A stretch of 64,000 nt of DNA from Streptomyces longisporoflavus (lineage in GTDB: Bacteria; Actinomycetota; Actinomycetes; Streptomycetales; Streptomycetaceae), in assembly GCF_014649775.1 (NCBI RefSeq), contig NZ_BMTR01000021.1, forward strand, positions 1 through 64,000, read 5' to 3'. The translations under genes were made by a program, and so were the position numbers. This document shows positions 7,822 through 14,830 of this stretch, in pieces. Numbering within the stretch: position 1 is the stretch's first letter; every line of letters starts with the position of its first letter. The notes under the pieces are model-generated. The model made no database searches. It saw only the letters and a list, made by a program, of their open reading frames with translations, and had not been told where the DNA came from.

Positions 7822-8472
7822 TTATGCGGCTGCAGAGGCTTGCCAAGCAATTCGGGCGGCGTGGAGTCGACTCTCGGCGTCAAGCTTCATGCAGATTGAG
7901 CGGACGTGTCCCTTCACCGTCTCAGTGCTTATTCCGAGGTGATTCGCTACTGTCCTATTGGATAGAGCCTCGGCGATGAGCTCCAGTACCTGACGCTCTC
8001 GAGTGCTGAGTTGTCCAACTTTTTCGCGAGCTGCTCTGGTGTTGTTGGAGCATATATTTGGTCTCGAGAACTCGTCAATTATGTGGTCTGCGATTTTGGG
8101 TGAAAGGGCGCGGCTGCCGTTTCGTATCGCATCTATGGCCCAGGGGAGGTGCCGTACGGCTGTCTCTTGGAGCAGGATTCCGAATGCGCCCAGTGTGAGC
8201 AGGTTCCGAACTTCGTTCTCTCGTATCTTCTGTGCTATTACGAGAATCTTGGGGGGTTCCTTGAGTTGCTTGGTGCGTTCGATGAATTCAATGGAATCGC
8301 CCGCGGTGGCGGAGCAAACTACAGTGACATCAGCGCGTGCAGCCCCAGGCAGTGACAGCACTTGGTTTAGTCTCCCCTGCGCCGCGACGTTAACTCCTGC
8401 TTGAGAGCCAAGAATGGCGGCCAAGCTGGCCCGAAAGAACTCCTGATTGCTGGCAATCGATACCTGGATCAT
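7822..8472 (-). CDS. LuxR/NarL-type regulator with a degenerate receiver domain
   Basis: This 216-residue protein has the NarL architecture: an N-terminal receiver-like fold (residues 1-125) and a C-terminal LuxR helix-turn-helix (about 155-200, LSTRERQVLELIAEALSNRTVANHLGISTETVKGHV). The receiver has lost its phosphorylation site. The acidic pair is Ser8-Asn9 (IASNQ), the phospho-acceptor Asp position is Cys53 (ADVTVVCSATAG), and the conserved Lys is Gln102 (GILLQET). It therefore cannot be phosphorylated in the usual way and should respond to a ligand, a redox signal, or nothing. No histidine kinase is nearby. Codon use is less GC-rich than in neighbouring genes, which suggests transfer. It is divergent from the two small secreted protein genes, its likely targets. 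The start is the ATG at 8472. Confidence 0.88.
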   Translation of the reverse strand: MIQVSIASNQEFFRASLAAILGSQAGVNVAAQGRLNQVLSLPGAARADVTVVCSATAGDSIEFIERTKQLKEPPKILVIAQKIRENEVRNLLTLGAFGILLQETAVRHLPWAIDAIRNGSRALSPKIADHIIDEFSRPNICSNNTRAAREKVGQLSTRERQVLELIAEALSNRTVANHLGISTETVKGHVRSICMKLDAESRLHAARIAWQASAAA

Positions 8473-8908
8473 TAAACTCCCGGCTCCCCGATATCCCGAA
8501 GTGTCGCCATCTCCTGGTCAGGGTGAAAGGCGTGAAGTCAACATTGCCGAAGTCTCCCTGTAGTCGTCAAGCAACTCTTGGTGAACGCGACGGGATTTGA
8601 GGTTTTATTGAGGAGGCGTGGGGTGAGTGGTAACTCTCGGCGTCGCTATGTCCGTGATGTCGCGGTGCTACCCAGGGAAGCTCAAGAGGCGTGTGTGGGC
8701 GTGTCAGCCGTGGTCGTTGCGGTAGCGGATCCAGGACCCCCGGTGTGGGGGTATGTGTTTCCGATCCCCCTGAATGGGGGGTGTCGGAATCGCTATCGGA
8801 TCCTTATCGTCATTCTCATCTGCTTTCCGGTCGAGTTTCAGAACTGGCCGGAACTGGACGGTGTGATTCACCGTGCCAGCAGAACCGAGAAGAGGAATGG
8901 AGCGATCA
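8473..8908. promoter_or_regulatory. Divergent intergenic region with two similar hairpins
   Basis: This 436-base region separates the LuxR-type gene from the first secreted-protein gene. It contains two hairpins of the same form: ACCCCC, five bases, GGGGGT (8736-8752), and CCCCC, five bases, GGGGG (8766-8780), with centres 29 bases apart. They are upstream of the secreted-protein genes and could be operator sites or transcript structures. Open frames crossing the region lack coding character. Confidence 0.5.
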
Positions 8909-9232
8909 GTGCGTACGAAACCTAGAATCCTTCTGGTGGGGGTCGCGATGCTTGGTCTTGCATTCGCCGCACCTGTCACTGCATCGGCTGACAGCATCGA
9001 GGTAAAGGCGCGGCCCACTGGGTGCAAGTATCAGATTGCTGATGCGTGGCGGACGGTGGCTTATTGTGCCAACTCTAACGGTGGTTCCTACCGAGCTCTT
9101 GCGCGGTGTAAGGATGCAGAAAGCGGAGAAGTTCGAGAGTACGTGGGGGACTGGAGGAAGAGCGGCTGGTCCAAGGCGTACTGTCAGGGAAGCGCCAGGC
9201 CGAAGAGTGCAGGAATTGAGACAAAGGTCTAA
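8909..9232 (+). CDS. Small secreted four-cysteine protein A
   Basis: The protein has 107 residues. GTG at 8909 is preferred because GGAG (8899-8902) sits six bases upstream; the in-frame ATG at 8897 would add only four residues. A signal peptide (RTKPRILLVGVAMLGLAFA, ending near TASA) precedes a mature part of about 80 residues. Four cysteines are present, with the motif AYCANSNGGSYRA around the second. The next gene encodes a paralogue with the same cysteine order and the shared core VEVK...AYC..SNGG.Y.A...C...W....AYC. Two disulfides in an exported protein are likely. I do not recognise a characterised family and assign no function. Base composition is lower in GC than the surrounding core genes. 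Confidence 0.8.
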   Translation: MRTKPRILLVGVAMLGLAFAAPVTASADSIEVKARPTGCKYQIADAWRTVAYCANSNGGSYRALARCKDAESGEVREYVGDWRKSGWSKAYCQGSARPKSAGIETKV

Positions 9233-9301
9233 GGGTGCGGGTGTCGAAGTAACTGACATGGATCGACCTGGAGCGGGTCGATCAGGAAAGGGTTCGCGCT
9301 A

Positions 9302-9658
9302 ATGAAGAAGAACAGAAGGTCAATGCTGCTTGTTGGCGGTGCACTGGCAGCCTTTGCCTTGGGATTTCAAGGAACGTCCTCTGCGGTCGCTCAGGAATCT
9401 GCCCCCAGTGGAGCCGTTGAGGTAAAGGGCTGGCCGTCGAAATGCACATCATTTATGGCGGCAGGCGGCGCGAGAGCGTATTGCGATAAAAGCAATGGCG
9501 GGCACTATAAGGCAACTGTGACCTGTGAAAGGTGGGACGGTCACGGTACTGTCGTGCGTGATGCGGTGAAGTGGTCGTCCGGCGGAGCATGGTCATCTGC
9601 GTACTGCCCACCGGAGTCGTCCCCCCTGCGGCACGGGTTCATAACGAAGGCGTCTTAG
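9302..9658 (+). CDS. Small secreted four-cysteine protein B (paralogue of A)
   Basis: The protein has 118 residues and starts at ATG 9302, preceded by AGGAAAGGG about nine bases upstream. It has a positively charged N terminus (KKNRRS), a hydrophobic core (MLLVGGALAAFALGF) and a probable cleavage site near SAVAQ. The mature chain keeps the four cysteines of the preceding protein with near-equal spacing (12, 13 and 26 intervening residues against 13, 13 and 24) and the shared motif AYCDKSNGGHYKA. The pair looks like a tandem duplication that has diverged. It lies 69 bases after gene A and is followed by a strong hairpin, so A and B probably form one transcript controlled by the divergent LuxR-type protein. 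Function unknown. Confidence 0.83.
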   Translation: MKKNRRSMLLVGGALAAFALGFQGTSSAVAQESAPSGAVEVKGWPSKCTSFMAAGGARAYCDKSNGGHYKATVTCERWDGHGTVVRDAVKWSSGGAWSSAYCPPESSPLRHGFITKAS

Positions 9659-9724
9659 TCACAGCCTTCATGAGGGGGCGTCAGCTAACTACCCCGTTGG
9701 CGTAGCCCTCTGCGCGTGATCTTG

Positions 9725-9752
9725 CGGCCCCCGAGATTGTTCTCGGGGGCCG
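9725..9752. terminator. Strong hairpin after the secreted-protein pair
   Basis: CGGCCCCCGAGA (9725-9736) and TCTCGGGGGCCG (9741-9752) form a perfect 12-bp stem with loop TTGT. It lies about 67 bases after the stop of gene B and matches an intrinsic terminator apart from the missing U-run. Confidence 0.85.
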
Positions 9753-10324
9753 ACGTTGTGACAGAGGTAGATCGGCGATTTCGCTACGGCCAGCGGATAC
9801 AGAGGCGTGTAGAGATCAGCAGGCTGGCGAGCCACTTCATCGGCTTGGCCTCAATCGCTCTGTGTTCGCCTGCCGCACGATCTTCGCGTTGGGAGCGACA
9901 TTGCAACGTGGAGTGGGCCCCCCAACGTGCCGGGCCTTCAGGGCTTTTGGCCGGCCGCAGCCGACCGATGGCCCTATTGACGGGCCATCCCGTGGCTCAT
10001 GCCATCGCCTGCTCACCAGTGATTGACCCGCCATCTCACTGCAACTCAACAAGGGGACCGGGGAGCACTATCGCAAACCGCGTACGCCAGCTCCGTGCCA
10101 CGGCACGGAGCTGGCGTAACGAGTTGGCTGAAGACTGAAGTGCCCTCGGGCGAAGTACTGTCGCTGCGAGCAAAGTCGATAGCCTCCGTTCCCCACTCCG
10201 ACCCGTCAAAACCGGGTTGGCTGAGGATCGTCGGCAACATCGCAGTGACCAACTACGAGTGGGGGCCGGTCGCATCATATGGCCTCTGCGGACCGGGCAC
10301 CTTCTCCCTGGCGTCGCTGACGGG
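9753..10324. other. Gene-poor stretch with an isolated 17-bp hairpin
   Basis: About 570 bases lie between the terminator and gluD. The open frames on both strands have mixed composition and no convincing start signals; none resembles a known protein. The notable feature is a perfect 17-bp inverted repeat, 10083-10099 with 10102-10118 (outer arm TACGCCAGCTCC), separated by two bases. It could be a terminator or the remnant of a lost gene's end. The region may be decayed accessory DNA. Confidence 0.55.
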
Positions 10325-11278
10325 TTAATCCTTCTTGTCTACCTCGTCTGAAGGGCTGACACCCGGTAGCGCGGCGGTCGTCTCGGCCTCGGTCGACGGG
10401 CCGAGCGGAGCGGAAGGGTCGAGTACCCCCGGTGTCTCGGCCGGCTCGGCGGCCGCGGCCACCGCGATGCCGGTCTTGGTGCGACGTCCGCGCTTCTCGA
10501 GCCAGGTGGCGAGCGAGGAGAGCAGAAGGCAGAGCCCGATGTAAATGGCGCCGAAGACCGTGACCGTCTGGACGAACGGGTAGACACCGTTGACCGGCGT
10601 GTTGTTCGCGATCAGCCGGGCCGAGTGGAGCAGCTCCGGGTAGAGGACCATGAACCCGAGCGAGGTGTCCTTCAGTGTCACCACCAGCTGGCTGATGATG
10701 GTCGGCAGCATCGAACGGATTGCCTGCGGGAAGAGCACGGAAGCCATGACCTGGGTCTTGCGCAGCCCCAGAGCGTAGGCGGCCTCCATCTGACCCTTGG
10801 GCACCGCGTTGATGCCCGCGCGAAGCACCTCGGCCTGGACGCATCCGTTGTAGATGGTCAGGCCGATCACCAGCGCCCAGAATGGGGTCATGCTGCCGAA
10901 CAGGCCGACCCAGAGGGCGAAGATGGTGATGAGCAGCGGAATTGAACGGAAGAGGTCGATGAAGGCGACGGCGACCCAGCGCACCGGCTTGTGCACGGAC
11001 AGGCGCGCCACACAGAGCACCACAGCGAACACCAGGGAGAAGACGCCCGCGAGGGCGAAAACCTTCAGCGTGGCGATCAGGGCGTCCAAGATGTTCTGCT
11101 GGATGCCGGTGTAGTTGAAGATGTCCCACAGTTCGGCGTCGAACTCGCCCTGGTCGCTCAGACGCAGAACGACCCAGAGGATGCCGCCCAGGAGGGCCGC
11201 AGTGCCGATGACGCTGTAGATGATGTTGCGGACGCGGGCCTTGGGGCCGGGAGCGTCGAAGAGAACGTTGGCACTCAT
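10325..11278 (-). CDS. gluD: Glutamate ABC transporter, permease GluD
   Basis: This 317-residue inner-membrane protein of the HisM/GlnP family has about five hydrophobic helices. The conserved permease (EAA) loop reads EAAYALGLRKTQVMASVLFPQAIRSMLP, which contacts the ATPase. A region with FRSIPLLITIFALWVGLFG precedes it. The C-terminal tail of about 60 residues is Ala/Thr/Pro/Glu-rich and probably cytoplasmic. The ATG overlaps the stop of gluC by four bases, so the two permeases are made together and likely form the heterodimeric channel. It is the last gene of gluABCD, which in Corynebacterium and Streptomyces takes up glutamate. It ends about 200 bases before an isolated hairpin. Confidence 0.93.
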   Translation of the reverse strand: MSANVLFDAPGPKARVRNIIYSVIGTAALLGGILWVVLRLSDQGEFDAELWDIFNYTGIQQNILDALIATLKVFALAGVFSLVFAVVLCVARLSVHKPVRWVAVAFIDLFRSIPLLITIFALWVGLFGSMTPFWALVIGLTIYNGCVQAEVLRAGINAVPKGQMEAAYALGLRKTQVMASVLFPQAIRSMLPTIISQLVVTLKDTSLGFMVLYPELLHSARLIANNTPVNGVYPFVQTVTVFGAIYIGLCLLLSSLATWLEKRGRRTKTGIAVAAAAEPAETPGVLDPSAPLGPSTEAETTAALPGVSPSDEVDKKD

Positions 11279-11922
11279 CGAGCGACCTCCAGGCGGTGCT
11301 CCATCAGCCGGAAGAGCCCGTTGATGGCATACGTGATGATGAGGTACGCGAGGGTGATCCAGAGGAAGATCATCGCGATGTCGTAGCCGTCATTGCTCAG
11401 CGTCTTGGAGACGTTGAACAGTTCGACGTTGTCGAAGGCGCCCGCGATGGCGGTGTTCTTCGTCAGCGCGATGAAGATGCTGGAGAGCGGTGGCACGACG
11501 GTGCGGGTGGCCTGCGGCAGCACGATGAGGCGCATCGTCTGCGTGAAGGTGAACCCGATCGCACGCGCCGCCTCGGCCTGACCGAGCGGCACGGTGTTGA
11601 TGCCCGAGCGGACCGCTTCGGCCACGAACGCGGAGGTGTAGAAACCGCAGGCGAGCGTGGCCAGGAGGAAGGAGTCCAGGTCGGGGAAGAACACCTTGGG
11701 GACGATGAAGAACGCCACGAGGAAGAGCAGGGTCAGCGGGGTGTTGCGCAGCAGCGTGACCCACAGGGTTCCGAATATTCGAAGCGGCGGCACGGGGGAC
11801 ACCCGGAATCCGGCGATGATGACCCCGACGACCACAGCCACGATCGCGCTGGCTCCGGTCAGCTTCAGAGTCCCGAAAAACCCTTCGCGGAAGAGCGACA
11901 GGTTGTCGAGCAGTACGTCCAT
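11275..11922 (-). CDS. gluC: Glutamate ABC transporter, permease GluC
   Basis: This 215-residue membrane permease of the polar amino acid uptake family starts at ATG 11922 with GGAG five bases before it. It begins LLDNLSLFREGFFGTLKLTGAS, typical of HisQ/GlnP proteins, and has the EAA loop EAARAIGFTFTQTMRLIVLPQATRTVVPP. The sequence LRNTPLTLLFLVAFF corresponds to the segment before the third helix. It is coupled to gluD by a four-base overlap and separated from the upstream gluB by 168 bases containing a strong stem-loop. It works with GluD as the membrane channel for glutamate import. Confidence 0.93.
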   Translation of the reverse strand: MDVLLDNLSLFREGFFGTLKLTGASAIVAVVVGVIIAGFRVSPVPPLRIFGTLWVTLLRNTPLTLLFLVAFFIVPKVFFPDLDSFLLATLACGFYTSAFVAEAVRSGINTVPLGQAEAARAIGFTFTQTMRLIVLPQATRTVVPPLSSIFIALTKNTAIAGAFDNVELFNVSKTLSNDGYDIAMIFLWITLAYLIITYAINGLFRLMEHRLEVAR

Positions 11923-12043
11923 GAATTCTCCGCGAGGTCTTTCGCGACGGGTCGCAGGTGAGCGCGACGGGCCCCGGTCGTCAGGGCAGGGGGCGGTGGC
12001 AGGGTTTCGCGACGGGTCCGGCAGCTGTGCACGCAGCGAACGT

Positions 12044-12080
12044 CCCGCTCCGTACCGCGATCAGGCGCGGACGGAGCGGG
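12044..12080. promoter_or_regulatory. Intercistronic stem-loop between gluB and gluC
   Basis: CCCGCTCCGT (12044-12053) pairs with ACGGAGCGGG (12071-12080), and CCGCG (12055-12059) with CGCGG (12066-12070) inside it, leaving loop ATCAGG and one bulged A. It starts 10 bases past the gluB stop on the minus strand. Such structures commonly stabilise the binding-protein message or partly stop transcription before the permease genes, giving more binding protein than channel. Confidence 0.75.
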
Positions 12081-12090
12081 GCGTGCCGGA

Positions 12091-13011
12091 TTACTTCGGG
12101 TCGGTGAAGGCCGGCGGCTCCTGGTACTCGGAGCCGGACTTGCCGATGGTGGCCTCGAACGCCTTCTTGTAGTCGCCACTCTCCTGGTGCGCCTTGATGG
12201 CGTCCGCGACGGCCTTCTGCAGGGCCGCGTCGCCCTTCTTCAGGCCGACACCGTAGGGCTCGTCCGAGAACGGCTTGCCGACGACCTTGAGCTTGCCCTC
12301 GTTCTGCGCCGCGTAGCCCATCAGGATCGCGTCGTCCGTGGTGACCGCGTCGACCTGGTTGTTCAGGAGCTGGGCGACGCACTCCGAGTACTTGGAGAGC
12401 TCGGTGACCTTGGCGCCGTACTTCGGCTTCTTGATGTTCTGCAGCGGCGTGGAGCCGACGATGGAACAGACCTTCTTGTCACGGACCGTCTCGGGCCCCT
12501 TGACGTCCTTCTCGTCCTTGCGGACCAGGAGCGAGGCACCGGCGTGGTAGTACGGTCCCGCGAAGTCGATCTGCTTCTTGCGCTCGTCGTTGATCGTGTA
12601 CGTGCCGATCATCAGGTCGACGTCGCCCTTGGAGACGGCGGTCTCACGTGCGCCGGAGTCGACCGTCTTCCACTCGATCTGCTTCGGCGAGAAACCGAGA
12701 TCAGCCGCGATCATCTTGGCGATCTCGATGTCGAAGCCGGAGTACTCCTTGGTCGACTGGTCCTGGAAGCCCAGGTACGGCTGGTCGGCCTTGGCACCGA
12801 TGACGATCTTCCCGCGCTTCTTGGCGGCCTCGAAGACGGCCGAGTCGACCGCGGCGTCCTTCTTGACGTCGTAGCTGAGGGCCTTGGAGCCGGAGGTGTC
12901 CGGGCCCTCGGGCTTGTCGCCGGCGGAACCCTCCTTGCCGCCGCAGGCGGTGGCGGCGAGCGAGAGCGCGGCGACGGCCGCTACTGCGGCGGCGGACTTA
13001 CGGAGCTTCAT
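12091..13011 (-). CDS. gluB: Glutamate ABC transporter, substrate-binding lipoprotein GluB
   Basis: This 306-residue extracytoplasmic binding protein has a lipoprotein signal: MKLRKSAAAV, a hydrophobic stretch, then the lipobox ending LAATAC with Cys23. The second of two in-frame ATGs (13011) is chosen because AAAGGA lies eight bases upstream of it. The mature protein is a family 3 solute-binding protein: GYSGFDIEIAKMIAADLG-type motifs (here EYSGFDIEIAKMIAADLG), KQIEWKTVDSGARETAVSKGDVDLMIGTYTIN, and a hinge with VCSIVGSTPLQNIK. It captures glutamate at the membrane surface for GluCD and GluA. The stem-loop after its stop suggests that it is made in excess over the permeases. Confidence 0.93.
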   Translation of the reverse strand: MKLRKSAAAVAAVAALSLAATACGGKEGSAGDKPEGPDTSGSKALSYDVKKDAAVDSAVFEAAKKRGKIVIGAKADQPYLGFQDQSTKEYSGFDIEIAKMIAADLGFSPKQIEWKTVDSGARETAVSKGDVDLMIGTYTINDERKKQIDFAGPYYHAGASLLVRKDEKDVKGPETVRDKKVCSIVGSTPLQNIKKPKYGAKVTELSKYSECVAQLLNNQVDAVTTDDAILMGYAAQNEGKLKVVGKPFSDEPYGVGLKKGDAALQKAVADAIKAHQESGDYKKAFEATIGKSGSEYQEPPAFTDPK

Positions 13012-13057
13012 GGTGAACATCCTTTGTTTCGACTGGCGTTGAGACGACGTGGGAGCC

Positions 13058-13837
13058 TCAGTGTTTAAGGATCTTCGACAGGAAGTCCTTGGCCCGGTCG
13101 CTGCGCGGGTTGCTGAAGAACTGTTCCGGCACGGCCTCTTCGACGATGCGGCCGTCAGCCATGAAGACGACGCGGTTGGCCGCGGAGCGGGCGAAGCCCA
13201 TCTCGTGGGTGACGACGACCATGGTCATGCCGTCACGCGCGAGCTGCTGCATGACTTCCAGGACCTCGTTGATCATCTCGGGGTCGAGCGCCGACGTGGG
13301 CTCGTCGAAGAGCATGACCTTGGGGTCCATCGCCAACGCGCGGGCGATCGCCACACGTTGCTGCTGGCCGCCGGAGAGCTGCGCGGGGTACTTGTCGGCC
13401 TGGGTGGCGACACCCACACGGTCCAGGAGGCCGCGCGCCTTGGTCTCGGCTTCCGCCTTCGACGTCTTGCGCACCTTGATCTGGCCCAGCATCACGTTCT
13501 CGAGCACGGTCTTGTGCGCGAAAAGGTTGAAGGACTGGAAGACCATGCCCACGTCCGCACGGAGGCGGGCGAGCGCCTTGCCCTCCTGGGGCAGCGGCTT
13601 GCCGTCGATCGAGATGTCGCCCGACTCGACCGTCTCCAGGCGGTTGATGGCGCGGCACAGTGTCGACTTGCCCGACCCGGAGGGGCCGATCACGACGACG
13701 ACCTCACCGCGGGTGATGGTCAGGTCGATGTCCTGGAGGACGTGCAGAGCGCCGAAGTGCTTGTTGACGTTCTTCAGCACGACCAGGTCGTCCGCCCCGG
13801 GCGGTATGGCGTCCTTGGTCACCGATACTTCGGTCAC
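13058..13837 (-). CDS. gluA: Glutamate ABC transporter, ATP-binding protein GluA
   Basis: This 259-residue ATPase has Walker A GPSGSGKST (51-59), Q-loop VGMVFQSFNLF, signature LSGGQQQRVAIARALAMDP, Walker B VMLFDEPTSALD and switch His in VVVTHEMGFARS. It powers glutamate import through GluCD. The start is uncertain. An ATG at 13852 is abutted directly by AGGAGG, too close for initiation, while the GTG at 13837 has GGAG nine bases upstream and gives the N terminus MTEVSVTKDA, so GTG is preferred. The longer frame upstream is noncoding. It is the first gene of gluABCD and is transcribed away from gluRK. The 287-base gap between gluA and gluR must hold both promoters. Confidence 0.93.
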   Translation of the reverse strand: MTEVSVTKDAIPPGADDLVVLKNVNKHFGALHVLQDIDLTITRGEVVVVIGPSGSGKSTLCRAINRLETVESGDISIDGKPLPQEGKALARLRADVGMVFQSFNLFAHKTVLENVMLGQIKVRKTSKAEAETKARGLLDRVGVATQADKYPAQLSGGQQQRVAIARALAMDPKVMLFDEPTSALDPEMINEVLEVMQQLARDGMTMVVVTHEMGFARSAANRVVFMADGRIVEEAVPEQFFSNPRSDRAKDFLSKILKH

Positions 13838-14124
13838 GGGTTGTTGCTCCATCCTCCTCGGTTGGGAGGACAGTAATAACCCGGTGCGACCAGCGTCATT
13901 ACATCTGAGGGGAAATTGAGCATAACGATCCGGCCGCAACCGGACACTCCGCGTGAAGGGGACGCGGTCGCACGTACCGGCTCCATAACGGAACGTGTCC
14001 GTGACCCGAACCCTCTTGACGCGGTCCTTATGTATCGGCGTGGATGCCTTGGTGCCAGTGCACGCGCGCGTACCGGCCGTCGGCGAGCGCGAACGGAACG
14101 ACCGATGAACCGGAGGGGGCCCGC

Positions 14125-14814
14125 ATGAGACTGCTCCTCGTCGAGGACGACGATCACGTGGCGGCCGCCCTGTCCGCGGTCCTGGCCAGGCACGGCTTCG
14201 ACGTCGTGCACGCACGCAGCGGCGAGGAAGCCCTGCAGGCACTGTTGCCCGGCAAGACGGCGCCCTTCGGAGTCGTGCTCCTCGATCTCGGGCTGCCCGA
14301 CCAGGACGGCTACGAGGTGTGCGGAAAGATCCGCAAGCGCGGATCGACCCCCGTGATCATGGTGACGGCGCGTGCCGACGTGCGCTCGCGGATCCACGGC
14401 CTGAACCTCGGAGCCGATGACTACGTGGTGAAGCCGTACGACACCGGGGAACTCATCGCCCGTATCCACGCGGTCATCCGCCGGCCCCCGTCCGGCGCCG
14501 CCGCGGGACCCGCGGACAGCGAACTGCGCCTCGGCTCCGTATGCATCGAACTGCCCACCCGCCAGGTCAGCGTGAACGGTTCGACGGTCCAGCTGACCCG
14601 CAAGGAGTTCGACCTGCTCGCGCTCCTGGCGCAGCGGCCCGGCGTGGTGTTCCGCCGAGAGCAGATCATCAGCGAGGTGTGGCGCACCAGCTGGGAGGGA
14701 ACGGGGCGCACGCTTGAGGTGCATGTCGCTTCCCTGCGCTCCAAGTTGCACATGCCGGCCCTGATCGAGACCGTACGGGGCGTCGGTTACCGGCTTGTCG
14801 CCCCGGCCGCGTAG
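14125..14814 (+). CDS. gluR: OmpR-type response regulator GluR
   Basis: This 229-residue two-component regulator has an intact receiver: acidic residues E7-D8-D9, phospho-acceptor Asp54 in VLLDLGLPDQDGYEV, conserved Thr in VTARAD and Lys in VVKPYD. The C-terminal winged helix has LTRKEFDLLALLAQRPGVVFRREQIISEVW and TLEVHVASLRSKL...IETVRGVGYRL. ATG 14125 follows CGGAGGGGGCC at good spacing; the longer upstream frame is noncoding. Its position divergent from gluABCD and next to its kinase matches the GluR-GluK system described in Streptomyces coelicolor, which senses extracellular glutamate and activates gluABCD. That assignment rests on gene order plus family, not on experiments with this strain. 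Confidence 0.9.
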   Translation: MRLLLVEDDDHVAAALSAVLARHGFDVVHARSGEEALQALLPGKTAPFGVVLLDLGLPDQDGYEVCGKIRKRGSTPVIMVTARADVRSRIHGLNLGADDYVVKPYDTGELIARIHAVIRRPPSGAAAGPADSELRLGSVCIELPTRQVSVNGSTVQLTRKEFDLLALLAQRPGVVFRREQIISEVWRTSWEGTGRTLEVHVASLRSKLHMPALIETVRGVGYRLVAPAA

Positions 14815-14830
14815 CCGGTAGCGAGGACAG

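Noticed and set aside
8578..8925. 115-codon plus-strand frame upstream of the first secreted protein
   Set aside because: It runs through the hairpins and promoter region, lacks a ribosome binding site and has no coding-like composition.
9659..9725. Possible tRNA remnant or integration site after the secreted-protein pair
   Set aside because: No T-arm or CCA-like end and no repeated flank was seen, so an attachment site cannot be supported.
9716..10328. Several overlapping frames on both strands in the gene-poor stretch before gluD
   Set aside because: Composition is erratic, starts lack binding sites, and no motif was recognised. One minus-strand frame looked faintly like a small actinobacterial protein but not enough to call.
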